A stretch of 64,000 nucleotides of DNA from Trogon surrucura (taxonomy: Eukaryota > Chordata > Aves > Trogoniformes > Trogonidae): contig CM036622.1 in NCBI GenBank assembly GCA_020746105.1, positions 14,055,987 to 14,119,986 on the forward strand, written 5' to 3'. Under the pieces are notes generated by a model that was given only the letters and a program-made list of their open reading frames with translations, ran no database searches and was not told the origin of the DNA. Shown piece after piece: positions 11,481 through 26,500 of this stretch (position 1 is its first letter; each line of letters begins with the position of its first letter). Both the position numbers and the translations under genes were made by a program.

Positions 11481-14400
11481 AAGTGGAGAAATAATTTACA
11501 AAAAAATACCAGCAACTATTACTTAGGGCATTCAACTAATTTTGCTTAGTTTAGCAAAACAAAACTTGGTTTGTTTAATATAGCATCTTTAGGCTGATTG
11601 CTGTTTATTGCACAATATGTCAGTTTTGAAGCACAGAGAGAAGCTGAGTGTTTTTAATACAAAAAATAAATGTTAATTCACAGCATTTTAAGTTGAGGGA
11701 TCTTACATTTTTGAACAAAATGTTTGGAGGACAGTGCTATTTAATTAATTTGAGAATGGGCTTAATTGTGGTAGTTTTTTTTACTTATAAGACATTTTAT
11801 TTCATTGCAATTTTTAATGAAGGAATAAAAAATAGAATATTAAAAGAAAAAAATCTTGATGAGGAGGTTTCTCTGTTAATCAAATGCGGAATGTTTTCTT
11901 GTTTAAAGACAGCGGTTAAGCAACTGCAATTTTGATGACTATTAGTTTCAGACAAAGGGCAAAATTAAGGCCAGGAAATGTGTAGAATTTTAAATCAACA
12001 TATATTTAAATAATTCTGGAGGTATTGTGTTTATTTCAGAGTCATTTTATATACCAGAAAAATAGCTGCATAATCAAAATGCTTAAAAACTGTAACTTGA
12101 ACCTGCAAAGATTTTCTCAACTTTAGAGGCAAGATAATACAATGAGTTACCCCCATTATATTCAGCTGGAGTTCTCACATATATAAAGTTAGGCAGCAGG
12201 AAACAGCAGAGCCTATAACCTTCTTCCCTCTTTTTTTTGCCTACCAATTTTCCTATCAATGTTAGTAAAAAGAAATAATTTCTCTTTTACATGTCACTGT
12301 GTAGCTTATTCAATTAAAGAAATAATCGGTACAAATTTCACAAAAAGACTTTGCTTCCATGAATTTCAGCCACATTATCAATGTATTTATTGCTTTTCAA
12401 TCTAGTCTGTAAAACTGAAGTCCCTTTATGCTTTCAATTCATCCCAAACCCTAATCTGGTATTATGCCTTTTGTACCTGCTGCCATGGTCAATCTCAGGC
12501 TGCCTGCACAAAGGATAATTCTACTGATCATTTGCCAAATTGTACAAAAGGAGTGTACGTTGACACTCTAATAAATCAGGAGACTGTCAAGATGAATGAA
12601 TATATTCATCTTCTCCTTTGCTCCAAAAAAAAAAACCCACTCACTCTAAAGAAGCATGTATTTTTCCAACTTCTTTTGTAGTTCTGCCACTGCAGGGGCC
12701 AGGCAGAATCCAGCAGGAGACCATATAATCTCCAAGAGCCCACTCCATGTATCTTCTGCCACAGTCTTCTGGATTTTGCCACTTGCAATGGTCTGGGAGA
12801 CTGTGAAAAAGAACACTCCACCGCACGTGTTTACATTGTACCAGTTACGGATCATTATTTTCACTCGTCAAAGAGAAATCTAATCTGATGAATATCGACC
12901 TATTCTTTTTTTTTTTTCGTTTATTTTCCAGTGACATATTTTAAAATTAACATATCCCTGGGAAAACTTTCCTTTTTCCTTAGAAAGCACCGAATGCAGC
13001 AAATGTGTTCCTCTTATGATGTCTATTGCTATGATATCTCTGGTTTGGTATCAGGCGCCTGTCACTTAGTTCCATCTGCACAGCACACCAAATCCCATTA
13101 GTAGCACCATCTTTAGTACCCTTCTTGTTAAAAGTTAAAACAGTTTAGCTTTCAAAAATAGCATTCTAATGAGGATCGAGATTGTCCTTTTACTTTCTGA
13201 ACATTCTATTTGGCAGGGTTCAGATAAGCAGAGGGAAATTGCACTAAATGAACTAAGTGGGGATACGAAATCTTCAACTGTTAAACAATACTTCCCTCTC
13301 ATGGACGTTGTGGGCTACAGCAGCTCCTGCATTTTTTAAAAAAAAATACCTTTCACTTCTTCTGTGTACCAGCCACGAGATCTTCACTTCTGTAAGTAAA
13401 GAGAGAAGCAACAGTCCCTACCAAATTCGCTGTTATCAAAATCTGTTGCAAATGCTGCTGGGAATGCAAGGTCTTTTCTACAGCACTTTGCAAGGAGATG
13501 TACTTTTTCTTTTCTCTTTTTATTTAAAGTATTTAGACTGTGAAAATAGGTACTTAGTAGAAAGTTTATAATAATATTATGTATTGTTTGAAATATTTTA
13601 TTCAGTCCTCGTCCTAACTGAAAAGAAAAAAAATAGCACTTCATTTCAGTAAAGTACAAGTTAATGCAAGAATCTTGGTCAAATGAGATTATGATGGATC
13701 ATGTATTTGTAGTTATAATTAACATCAGCCTTTGACACACTGAGATGGTATTTGATGCTGGAAGACAGAAAAGCCTGGCTCCCCTTTTGGAATTTTGAAG
13801 TGGAAAGTAACTCCTATGCCTGCACCAAGTGTGGGAATTCTATTCACACAACACCTGCCTTCTCTCTTGAATGTCCACTGCTGTATTTCAGGAAAAGGTT
13901 ATTTGCTTTTGTCTTCCTCAAAGTGGTGTTACTTAGCTCTCATGTTGACAACCTCTGTAAAACCGTGTTACTTTGTCCCCCTCCAGTCAGTACAGTACTA
14001 CACAGGACACTGTATATAAAGGAGAAGTAAATTTCTCAGTATATTTTCATTGTCTACTTGCACTAACTAAATTCCTTTTGGTATTCTGCAAATCTACTTC
14101 GGCTCTAAATCTTAACATTCTCCTGTTTTGTTTTGGGAATCAAGACTAGATTGGAACTGCAGTCTTGCAGAAATTTATCACAGTACAAGAAATTCTTGCA
14201 CACATGTCCACAAAAATTGGTCTTTATTTTAGAATTGCAAAGGATATAATGAAATTTTTAGAACTACTTTTTAAATCAGAAATATTTATCTAATGATTTT
14301 AGTGCATCCTAGCATCACAAAATGTATTGTAAAGATTTTACAGATGGAGGACTATGGAAATGTTAATTAAATTTTTAGATTACTACATTTAAAAAAAAAA

Positions 14401-14495
14401 CAACACACACACAAAAAGCAACCTGATCAGGTGTTAAGGAATAGAAAACACAGATCTTCAGACACAAGTTGAAAGAGCATCCTGTGAAGTACTTT
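11481..14495. other. Non-coding stretch, nothing recognised
   Basis: A block at 12640-12860 is open in several frames on both strands but has no recognisable protein similarity, so it is not annotated as coding. The 92-codon frame at 13752-14030 is likewise unrecognised. T- and A-runs are present. Confidence 0.5.
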
Positions 14496-14593
14496 TGCAT
14501 GAGAGACGTCCCTGCCCATGACAGGGAGGTTGGATTAAATGGTCTCTAAGGTCCCTTCCAGCCTAGGCCATTCTACGGTTCTAGGATTCTATG
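14496..14593 (+). mobile_element. CR1 3' end (5'-truncated, CR1-X-like)
   Basis: The sequence from 'cctgcccatgacagggaggt' through 'cccttccagcctaggccatt' to a 'attctatg' terminus is the classic CR1 3' tail. It closely matches the tail of the SINE at 51885-52070, so the two share a CR1 subfamily. No tRNA-like head precedes it here, so it is best read as a truncated LINE. Confidence 0.85.
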
Positions 14594-17500
14594 TTTGCCC
14601 CGCCTCACAGTTTTCCTAGGCTCCTGTTACCACCTGTTATTAGAGACAAGATTCTCTGCTAAAAGTTCCTTCAGTCTGGAGCAAAATGATCAGAACTTTT
14701 AGAAAAATTAGTAAAACTCAAGAAATGAAATCACATTTATCAAAGGAAGGTTAAAATTGCTAAAAATCCAATGCAGCTATTAAAATGAATTTAACACTGT
14801 TTGCGAGGGCGGATTCCATTGCAGCGTATTGTGGAATATTTTGTTAATTTTCCAAATCACAAGATATTTGCATAGAAAAAATAAGGTGTGATTTTTAGTG
14901 TAAATTTCAAAATTGAAGTAATGGATATAATACTCAAATTAGTCATTCTAATACTTTTGACATTTTTAATACGATGTAATTACTGAATTCATTTAATGTT
15001 TGTAAAAATATACCGCATGTACAAAATAAGAAAATAACAGTGAGTTATTTGCCATGAGTCGGCAAGTCACGCCACGGAGCTGTGTGCAGGTACAAGATAC
15101 TGATTCAAAGGCTTGAAGAATAATTTCTACTCTGTTTATAAAGCGTGAAAGAAGTTGTGTCGATGCTTCTCCAAACTGCTTTATCCTCAGTCTGATTAAC
15201 TCAAAATTAGAACTTAATTCTTGGCTTCTTTTCAGAAGGTGAACTATAAGTATCGGTTGCCACATTTGTATGATGTGGATGTCTAGCTTCAGGGAAATGA
15301 GTTAGAATAAAAACTCATTTCACACAGGAATATCATACATAACACTGAATCCTAATATTCCTCCTTTTAACACTAATTGTCCCATTTCACTGTACTATGC
15401 ACCTGTAATACTAGAGATAAATAGGCATCTTTGAGGCTGTAGGGGTAATTTTTGTCATCCTTGTCCACCTCCAGGAACATCATGTCTGTTTCCACTAGCA
15501 ACAGAAGATGAAAAAGATGAATTGTGAACCTGCAGTAGCCATGCCTTACGTAGGCATGATCTTGCCCAAGTGACCAAGCTGGAGTGACTTCAGTGAGTTT
15601 TAAAATTCAGAACTTGTGCAGCAGGGCTTCCCAGCTTTGAGTTAATCTTCATGTCACCTTCGGCGTTGCAAAACTCAGTATTAGCTCACTTCTGAGATGC
15701 CTGGCGGTGCCTCTGGTGTAAGATGGCAATTACACTTAGATGTGTATCCAGATGCTGGGAGATACAGGAAATTCCTGGTTAGACCTCTGAATACAAAGAA
15801 GAAAACGCTGCAGAGATTTTGGGTAATTCTTTACTTTCATTTGTTGTTTTTGAGGGGTGGCATTTTGTTTTCAGATATATTTAAGGCAGCTTTGTTCTTT
15901 GCTATATCATTCTTGAATGTAAAAACAGGAGAAAGAGGTGCTGAATTAAAGCTGGCCCGTTTCTCTAGTTTACAAGCACATACAGAAAATCAAATCCAGG
16001 AACCGAGCTGATTACTGTAGTTGTCATGTGATTTTCTTTTACACTTTTTCACTGATTTACTTGCAAAGAAGAGTATAGCAAGCAACAACTCTTCTGCCCC
16101 ATTTAGTTTAGGAAGGTTGGAAAGAATGTTCAACATGCAAAGTACGAAGATATGAGTATCTTTCAGAAGAATGGATGTTACTTTTAGCCTTCAGAGACCC
16201 TTGGTCTACTCTTCTCCTTAAATTAGACTATCATTCCTTATTCATAAGATTGCTATTTTCCATCTCTGCGTCTGCTTTCAAATCTCTCCTTTGGAAAGGC
16301 GAGATTTGCTGAGTCAGTCGCTTTAGCTGGAGTGGCTCAGTATTTTACTATATCCTGTAGTTTGTTTTTAAAATATAGCACCCATGAATGTTAATCAGGA
16401 AGGGAAAGTATTGGGGAAATCCTAGCATTTCTTTAAATCACCAAAGTATTAGCTGCAGAAGAGTGAAAAAAATCACAGTCTGATTTATAGCTGCCAAAAT
16501 ATTTTTTGGGTTACTAAGCTGCTTACCACGTTCTTTGTCTCCTATCCAGTATATAAAAAGACTGTTTAAAAACTGAAAATTTTCAAAAACACCTTTAAAA
16601 GATTCCATTACTTAAAGTGATTTGGATAATTGTGTTCAATGGTAGCCATTATTTAAAAATATAATTAGTTGCTGAACTCAGAGAAGGAGGGAAATTTCTG
16701 CAGGTGTTTCTCATTATTTGCTATGCATACAAAATATCTGCATAAATTACCATTATTATTTCAATGTATACTAAGAGACAATAAAGCATTAGCAAGCAAA
16801 GAAAAATGTTTTTGACCCACAATCTGTGTTAGCAGCACAGAGTTTTGGCCTTCAGTGTTTTTGAGGCACATGTGCAACGGCATTCAGGATTGAAATTACA
16901 GCTTTGCACCTGTAACAACATTAAGTATGTAACAAGAGTGGATCAGAAGGATATTGGAAATGCAAAGACATTAGGAGAAAGACAGTAGCATGCGCCTGTG
17001 ACTGTGCACTACACAAAACAGGTATTGGTAGGCATAGAATTTCTTCCTGTGTTAAGAATTCAGGCAAAGGAAGTCACCCTTCTCATCCCTTCCATAAGAA
17101 TACGAACTTCAAAAAGTCTCTTTCGTAATTTATTGATGCTGCTGCGGAAAGATTTACACGTGATGTAGAGAGACCAGTTAGGACTTTCTGAATTTTACCT
17201 CTGGTTCTGAACAAGAGGTTTTGGGAAAGTTTCTACTTCTTAATCTGTGAAATGAAACAATAGTAAAGAGGTGAACAAAAAAGCAGAAAAATTCAAATTA
17301 TCTACTAGATTGATAATTTCAAACATATGCATTTTTAATGAATACATGTGAGAAAAAAATAAAAAAAAGCCTTGAATTTCATAGAAATTCACTTAGTTTG
17401 AGAAATTTGATGTTCCTTGAGTTATTCACTGCATTATATGTTAGTTTTTCAATGAACTGTAAAAACAAGTTTTGATTTGGTTACTAGAATGTTAATGGAA

Positions 17501-20500
17501 AAATTACCATTTACTTATTGTAATAAAAGTTTTGTCTGTTGTACCTGAATGTCTTTTATTTTCATCCCTTTGTTTCAAGAGTTTTAACCCACAAAAGGGT
17601 AATGATAATAATATGTGGTCAATAAGTACTCATGAATAGTAAATAAATTATTTAACTCCTATGGATTACGAATGCTTTGCATCTTGTCACAGTAACTGAT
17701 ATTCAAAGTGTCCCACCAAGTAGAAAGATCTGCCTTGGAGGAAGAAATAAGATTTCTCACAGTGTGCATTCAGGATGAAATGATCTCCACTTCCAGACTA
17801 TTTTTACACTTTGAAGTTCATAAATTGATGATGAAGTTATCCCCTGAAGTATTCATATTGTGAGCAGATTTTGCATTTTACAGTGCAATCCTGTGGTGTT
17901 TCATTACATTAAGTGAGACGCAGTCTAGCTAAAACATGGGTCCACAAACAGTCTGGAAGAGTGAAGGATCAAAATTAGAATTCCAAACAGAAAATATTGA
18001 TGTTTTTTCCAAATAAACTTTTTTTTTTTTAATTTTCCAGAGGATAATCAATTGGTAATTGTCACGCATTTCTTACTGAAAGAACTTGATACATGTAAAT
18101 GTATATATCACATATATACACACATAGTATGAAGGGATTTAGGAGAATTGAAATGATGCAATAGATATGTGCATAGGAACACATTTCAGTCTGTTCCACA
18201 TTTCCGTATTCCTGGCACAATGCAAGACCCTGAGCAAGGGTGTATATATACTGACTTTCAGCCTTTCAGAGAATTCTTGCTTTGCAAGGCTCCAGTGTTC
18301 TGGCTTGGATTAGAGGATGAAGATTTATAAGGGACTTCTTAAAGTCACTAGGAAGAGTCCTGAAGAATTCAGGTTCAGAATCAGTAGCAGAAAATCTAAT
18401 GGTTGAGTGATCTGTTGTGGGATTCAAAACATTTCATGTTTGCAAACCAGTTGCATCGGGAAGTAGCCATGTCAGAAACTCGTTATGCTACCAGTTGTTT
18501 TAGAATAATTTAGTCCATATACTCACCAGGTTTTAATGACTGTAGTGTCCCATTGAGCAATACTCTTCTATCCTTACTGTTCTAATTGCCCTTGTTTTCT
18601 GTAAAATATTTTCTCTTAAGACTTGTTGAGCGAGTTGTTCACTTGTGTTTGTTTTAATTTGTAAATCCTTTGTCATTTGGAAGGCCTGGGTTGTTTTTCT
18701 TTACAGAAAATGGGTAAGAAATAATATGTTTATCTAAAAATGTAACATTTGTGAAGTTTAAGTGAAGAAAAAACAAGATTTCCAGAGGACATGGCAAGTG
18801 GAAGCCATTCTGAGAGTGTGGTTAGGAGAAGGATGTGCTGTGTAAATGTATCTGGCCACGACGATTAAGCTGTGTGACAGAGACTCTTTAGAAAACACCA
18901 TGTCTCTCACTTGCCTAGAAAAGACATCCATTTAAAGTAATGCATTTACTAAACCATCCCTCCTCCTAAAAAAATCCTGTAAGTTAAAATTCCATGTGGT
19001 ATATTAATACTTTTAATAGTTCAAGAGAATAGCTTGATACTAGCCTTGAAATCTATAAAGGACTGTGATTTCCCTAATTTTGGTGGTGTATCACAGTAAC
19101 ACGAAGGAACAGATTTATTCACTCTTTCTTCTGAGATTAAATGTAATTGGTTTAAAGAGATAATCATTCTTTTGTTTGAGTTTTATGCATTTCTTATGAA
19201 GAGCTAACACATTTTTCTGCAGTCTGACAAAGTGTACAGTCTTTTATCCTCATTTCCCAGTGGATAAATACTTTGCTAATTAATAAAGTATTATACTAGC
19301 ACTTACTGTCTGCATTTAACTGTGGAAGGATTTTATTCAGATTATGTTAATAGATTGTCCGCTTTATTTTTGCATTAATTACAACCTTTTCCTGTGATGT
19401 TGTCATAAGAGAATTGTCACCATGAATACAGGGGGCTTTTTGGATTATTTTTGCTTGACTGTTCTGAAATAATGCCTGTTACATATTGTTACTTATGCTA
19501 TTAAAATGGATGTTTAATTATTTATTGAGAATTATATCAATTGCAAATTCAACTTTTCTTCTGTTTCCTAGTTGTTTACAAATATGTCCTGATATGCATA
19601 TGTCTCTGTATGTATTTACTCAGTAGCATGTGCCGATGGCAAACAAATTTGAGAGTGTTTTGGATTTTCTTGGTGCATTCTTTTCTCAATTACTTGTCTT
19701 CCTTAATATCAGCTAAATCACATTCTATAGTGCTATAGCTGCTGAAGGTAATGTCTGTGATTTCTCTTACAAGAAAATTGAGGAAAAAGGAAAAATAATA
19801 AACCCTATGAATATAAAATTGCACTATATGTAGTTACTTTGGGAATAATATTGTAATTTTTTTCTACAGTATTGCTGAACATGTCCAGAGACATGGGTAA
19901 GTCTGGTGACAGAACCTTGCAGCCAGTCTGTAAGACAATATACGTACTTGGGAAACAGGAATGTCACATAGTAGTACTGTGGGACATTCTTACATAATTG
20001 CGGCCATGTCTATCAAGTCAGACGAGGAAACAGTCTCATTTTTTAAAGCTTTTGGCCAAATTTCCTTCAAACATGAAGTTTGCCACAATGGAAAGCAGAT
20101 TGTATCTCCTGTTCTCATATTTCCTGTCTAAAGACAGAGATAGAAGAACATTTGCAGAAACTAATTACAGCCCCTGTGTTGCTGGACACATAAAACTTGT
20201 GGAACCTCACTGCATGCTGTGGGAATCTGGTCATACCAGCCTGTACACAGAAAACACATGGCATTTGTAGATATACTCAAAACAAATCTCGGAAAGACCT
20301 GGCAAGTCAATGAGCCATGTTTTAAAATACGTTGCAATTAATTAGTATCTTTTTTCTTCCCCAATTCCCAATGATTCTGCTGAACTGCTTGTATATAAGG
20401 AAAAGTCAAGTTTTTCATTTAACCTCTTAGTATGCTGAGCTTGATATTTTTATTTCCAAATAAAAAGCCATCTAAGACATAGTTTATTTTTAAAAAAACT

Positions 20501-23500
20501 GTCAGTAAGCATAGCAAAGATAATTATTATGTGTGCTTCATTAAAAATGTCTCAGATACTAAAGATATGTCATGGGAGTTTCCAAATTAGAGTTTAGCCC
20601 AGGTGCAATATTTTTATGACTCAGAAGGCAAATAACTGTTGGTATACCATTCTGCTGCCCATAGCTTTTTTCTAGTTGCATCTATTTCTTGCATGCCTAA
20701 ATAAATAAATAAAAAATAATAAAAATACTAATTTGAGTGAATTAAAACTTATGATCCATATATCACTATCTGCTAGCAGGATGTGATTCTCAGCACTCCT
20801 CATGTATCCACACTGTGATAACACAGTAGATTAGATGGCAGCCTCTGCTCAGAGATGTCCAACACCAGAGATTCTGCAAATTGGGATCCAGGTGCATTAG
20901 CAAATGTAACCACAAAAGCGTACACAACACCTGCCCACAGTATGGCATTGCCTACCTAGACTTTTCTGTTGCTGCTTCTTATGGTTCATTTATCAACTCC
21001 ACCTAGGAAAATAAGTAAAAAAAAATAAAATGGTGGCAAATATGGGTGTACCTGCAACTATTTTGCAGCGTATAACACACCTCTACCATCTAAATATTAG
21101 TATATTTATTTTCTTTACTGACTACATTCAAACAAAACTCTGAATTGAGCGTTAGATAAGGCCAAGTAACTTCAGCCTCGGGAAGTCCTCTCTGGCAATG
21201 TGCGTGACAATGACTTTGAGCTGGTGAATCTGAAAGATATGTTTGTTTCATTTTTTTGAGACATCAACTTGGCTCTTGAGTGCTTATAGATTTGGGAGGC
21301 TAAAGGATGAAGGGGCTTTCAAAGGGTACAACTACCCTAGCATTTTTGCTAGAATATGCTAGGAGTATGCTTTTGCAGTGAACCATGCAGTAATAACCCT
21401 CACTTACCATTTTAGAGTGGTTCATCCTTTCAGATGGAACTGAAGTGGAAGCTGGGCTCCCTACTGCCCATCTCATGCACTCTCAACAGGTGTTCGGGCA
21501 CAGGACACACACTGAGTGTTGATGTCAGATGCTTCATTCCACAGATCTGTTCCCAATGTCCAACATTATTTGCTAATGCAGACTTGGTCTACAGTGTAAC
21601 TCAGAGGTTCTGCTGACAGCTAGATACACACATTGCATGAAGTAAGAATACCATCCTCTCAAAAGCTGGCCACTTGGTCCGCATGGGAAATCTCCATTAT
21701 AGAAGACTTCTTAGTCTTCTACTGTTATTCAAGGCAACTAGTGTTCCTTGAGACGGTGACATGTATGATATCTCCCGTGTCTGAACAGTTCCCAGTTTCC
21801 TGCAGTACAGCTTGTGACACTGGAGCCTTTCTCTAGTCTGAAAGCTGCCTCCCTCTGATGGCACCAGCTGCTCTTTCTACATCTTCTTGAAAACTGCTAA
21901 AGCTGTGAGGCAAAGCAGAAGACACAGGTAAGACTGACAACTACAAAGAGAGCAATGATCAACTAACTAAAAAAAACCCTGCCTTTTTTCATCAATGAAA
22001 GAAACAGGTGCATAAGGGCAGCTTTACTCCTCTACACTGGTGGTATTGACTGAAGTGCTTGCTTGAAAGGAAACTAAATACACCCAAAGCTCAACAGTAC
22101 AAAGGTGATCTTCTGCAAAACCTAATATTTCTGTGATTCAGAACTGAGAAAACCAGAATCCATTTGTTATTTGGAATTAAGTAATTTTTTTAATTACTGT
22201 GAAATGTTTAGAGTAACCAGCAGACCGGTATTAGCAACTTTTCCAGACAGGCAGGAGCCTTTGTCATTAAGCATGTTAAAATCTGATACTAACACATTGC
22301 TACCTTTAAAGTGGAACATTTTTCTTTATAAACCTCTAAATATTGTGATAGCTATCAGCTGCCATTCATATAAGGACAGTGATGTAATATGGCTGGAATT
22401 TCAGAAGCAAATCTGCAGAACCTATTATATTTTTGTAATGTATTTGGAGTCTTTCCAATTCACACTGTCAGTATAAGCCTAAGATGGGCAGTACCATTTG
22501 ACTATTTTTTGATGATGCAGTTTAACAGTTTGTTTGGAAGGCCCTGGGCAATTTGATTAGTGCTGTTTGATGGAACAGTGTCATCAGCGTGAAGTGGAAC
22601 AGTTCTGCTTGTAAGTGTCTGGCAGGAGATCCGAGTTTCTGAGCATCACACAGCCATAAGCAATAAACAACATGTTATTGTACATTCCATTTTATATTTT
22701 TATAGCTGAAGAAAATTAATAATGCATGAGCATCCAATAGGTTTCCATAAGACTCTGCCTTCAAAATAAAAATACAAACTACAGCTTGTGGTAGTATAAA
22801 TGTCTGTACTTCATATCTGTGAACACACTTTTATGTCTCAAGGCAAAGAGAACCTGGGCTGAATTCTGGCCTTGCTGAAGTCAGAGTTCCACTAGTCTCA
22901 GACGTGCCAGCATCTCACCCTAGTTTGCAGTGGTGAATTGTGGCAATGTTGCTGCTCTAGAGAGTACATCAGGTGCTGCTGCTAGGCAGTGCAGATGGAG
23001 AAGCAATCTCTCAGATAGCCCTTTGTTCTCCTGTCTTGGGTTTGCAGAACAGATATTGCATAGAATTTCCTGCACTAGAGGATACCTATGAGTTCAGACT
23101 TCGCATTGCCTGGACTCTGAAAATTTGCCCCTTTCTGAAGATTTGTTCTCTGCCAAGAGAAGTCTTCCAGATCATTAATCACCTGAAGTTGCACTATAAA
23201 AAGGACAGAGGTGTAATAGGGCTGTTACCAGGTAGAGGTTGATAGCGGCTGCCACTAACCACACTTTTTACAAATGCACAGCAGCTCGGTCTCTGGATGC
23301 GCCAGCTTCCGTACCAGGACAACCACATGAACATTGTTTATCTGAAACTCTAGGGTTGGATATACTGATTGATGCATAAACAGAAAAAGAAACACTTGAG
23401 AACTGAGCATTATAACTCAATGAACTATTTAGTATTATTACCAAAGTAACAGTCAAAGTATTTCAACTTGCATCTTGCAGATGAGCCTCTTTGTTTCATG

Positions 23501-26500
23501 AAATGCAACTTGAATGGATTGAAATGACACGTGCACTGAAAGCCATTTTCCGCTCTTTATGATACAGCTGTGGACAGAGCTGAAATCCTAGGTGTTTATC
23601 TGCGAAGTCTTGGATGATTTGCCATTGAATTGGATCCAACAGTGTTCTTCACTTTGCCTTACACGGTTTCTATACATGCTGTACAGCTGTACTTGCATGG
23701 TCACAGGTTTGGGATTGTGAAGTGTGGGATTACTTCACAGTGTACACAATCAAAATCAGAGTTAAATTGCTTAGAGTACATAAATCAATGTTAATATTGG
23801 TTGTGAGGGAACAGGTAAAATCACATTTAGCATAACATTGGAGTACTGTGGATTGGTGACACCTAGTCCAGAGATGAATTCTGCCTGTCAGACTTACTTC
23901 CACAGCTTTTTGAACAGGCATAAATAATCAGAAATAAAAATACATTATAGTTTAATGATTTATGTTGTGACTGTGATGTTTCTAGTCTACTATGAAGTGC
24001 TCTTAAACGTGTTTTACTGTATCTCATAAGCTAAAATAAAATAAATATGCCTAAAGGCAAAACCATAATCTAGAAGGTCAATCACCTCTCCCTGCCTCTG
24101 TGAATGAACAAACCTTGGTTGTGTATTCAAACATTCTTGGTGTTACAGAAGAACCTTCATTTTCATTTCACAAGACTGGGGCTCAGTGAAATTCCTTAAA
24201 ACATTTTTTTTTTTAAAAAAAGCAAAAAACCACAACAGTTTTAAGCTGAAAGCTGGGAGACAGACATTTAATTTTCATTTCTTGTGTTTGATTACATAGA
24301 GTGACACCTGATGGCCACATAGAAGACTGTCTTGATAACACACACTGTGATAGATTAACAGATTTGCAAACCAGAAAGATTCTTCTATTAATGTGAGTCA
24401 CCTGCATTTTAGCACAGACCTTATCGTTTCATCAGGTGATTCTCATCTAACACACCCTTAGTGAACTAGAGCCACTGATTGCCTGGAAAGATGATGGAGT
24501 CTTCAAGAGGTTAAACGGTTTATGTGAAAGTATATAAATTGGATTAATGTGGCTTTATGCTGAGTTAGTTAATGGTGTAGGTGACCATTCTGTTCCTACT
24601 TTTCCACATTTTTTGTTTGATTTGTTGTTTTTTTTGTGGTTTCTCATTAGAGATAATTTTGGATTAACCTCAAAATGCAGAAAGTCTATAACTTCTATGG
24701 GTAAGTTGTTATTTATATAACCTTGTGGTTAGCAAATATATGTATCTTGTCTGTTTATTTTCTGCTTCCACAGTTTTTCTAGTATCTTGACTAATAATTC
24801 TGGAATGTAGGTGTGATCATGTGAGGTTTTTTGTTAATGTTGCTTCCTCAAAAGGATATTGAAGAGGGAGATGTGAGGGGGGTGAGGAGAAGGAAGAAGA
24901 ACTTGCTAGATGTTTCTAGTGAAGACTAGAACTTCTGCTGCTCACAGTAGGAGCAAAGATTTTATAACGAAATACATTTCTGGCTTTTTTTCCCATTCAG
25001 TCCCTGTGGCTGTACAGCCGTAGCATATCCTTATGTGTGTCCTCCATGTGATAAATAGGTATTTGTTTGGGACAGTGTAATAATTTTCAGTTGGCTTTGA
25101 GTCTTTAGTCGAATATATTTATCTTATTTTGTATTAGGGATTTGGCTTGATCACAAGAGGAAAATCAAGCTAAAAACAAGGAAGTAAGGTGTGAAATGTG
25201 GTTAACAGGTCTGATGTGTTTAAAAATCTGACATTTTATATGTTCAGTGGAAGAGATCAATATTTTACACTTTTAAGTATTGTTACAATAACTCTCATTC
25301 TATTATTGAAATAGCATTTTCTAGTATCTTTAGTCAATTTAAATCAAGAGTAAATGAGAGAGTAAGAATGAGATGACTTTAAGTGTAAATTGTTGAACTC
25401 GCTGGAAAATACTTGGACAGCATTTATTAGCTGTGTTCCATTGCAATGGTTAAGAGAAGATGACAACGAACCCTTTCTATGTAAAGTATAATAACTTTGG
25501 AAGTAAGGTCATGTGTTTTGCATCAGTAGTTCCACATTGCTTAATTTGTAAAGATTTTGTAAGTACCTGTGCAAAAGCTTTTATGGTAGTATATAGACCT
25601 ATCGTGCTGTTAAGGATTTAAATTACTAAATAGTGAAAGTAAAGAAGATCAAAAATATGAGGGACAATGCAAAGTAGAGTCTTATAAAAAGGCTGCCTTT
25701 ATAGCTCATCAGTGCAAATTTCTTGTCAAAATGCTCCTTGAGCTAAGTAAGGGTTACTTATTCATATGAACACCTGACTTATAAAATCAATCAAGCACTG
25801 ATATCTAAGATGTCTGGCTTTTGCATCTATTCAGGTTGATGCTTCCATTAACTTAACTTCATACTCTAAAAGCGTATTTCATTTCTAAATATGCTGTGTA
25901 TAACTCATTAACATCAGAGCCCCCAACAGTAATTGCCTGAAAGTGAGTAAAGAAAATCGGAAAAGATGAAGAGCTGAATTGCCACTTAATGAAAGAAAAA
26001 GAAAAAAAAATCCAAAACAAAAAACCCACCCTCCCCCCACCAACCAGAAATTTAAATTAACTGTCGTGTAGTAGTAAGTCTCTTCTCTATGGGAAACATT
26101 CAGTTGTGGGTTTTTTTTTAGATATTTCTAAGCTGCATTTACAGTTTTTTGAAATGTTTAAAAATCTGTGAAGTAATAGTAGATACTACTTAAAACATCA
26201 ATGCACTCTTAGGTGAAAGTTTACTCAGGAATTATGTTTGTTAATAATTTTTTTTCTGTTTACAATATTTATTCTTCACTCTATATACTGTTATGTCAGG
26301 CTTTAGAAAGGTCGTAATACTGAAATAAAAGTCAATTTTGAGAAAGTATGAAGTACCAAAAATGTGATTTTTTCAGAAGAATTCATGTCAGGCAAAGCAA
26401 AAGCATCACTTTCATTATCTGATTGACCTTCAGTAACTGAACTCTTTTGAGTCAAATATAGGACTGAGAGTGTGCTTGCACATGTTTCCTGGTTGTGGTC

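Noticed and set aside
12606..12883. Block open in four frames on both strands
   Set aside because: I looked for an exon, but no frame shows protein similarity or convincing splice sites. Low stop density alone is not evidence.
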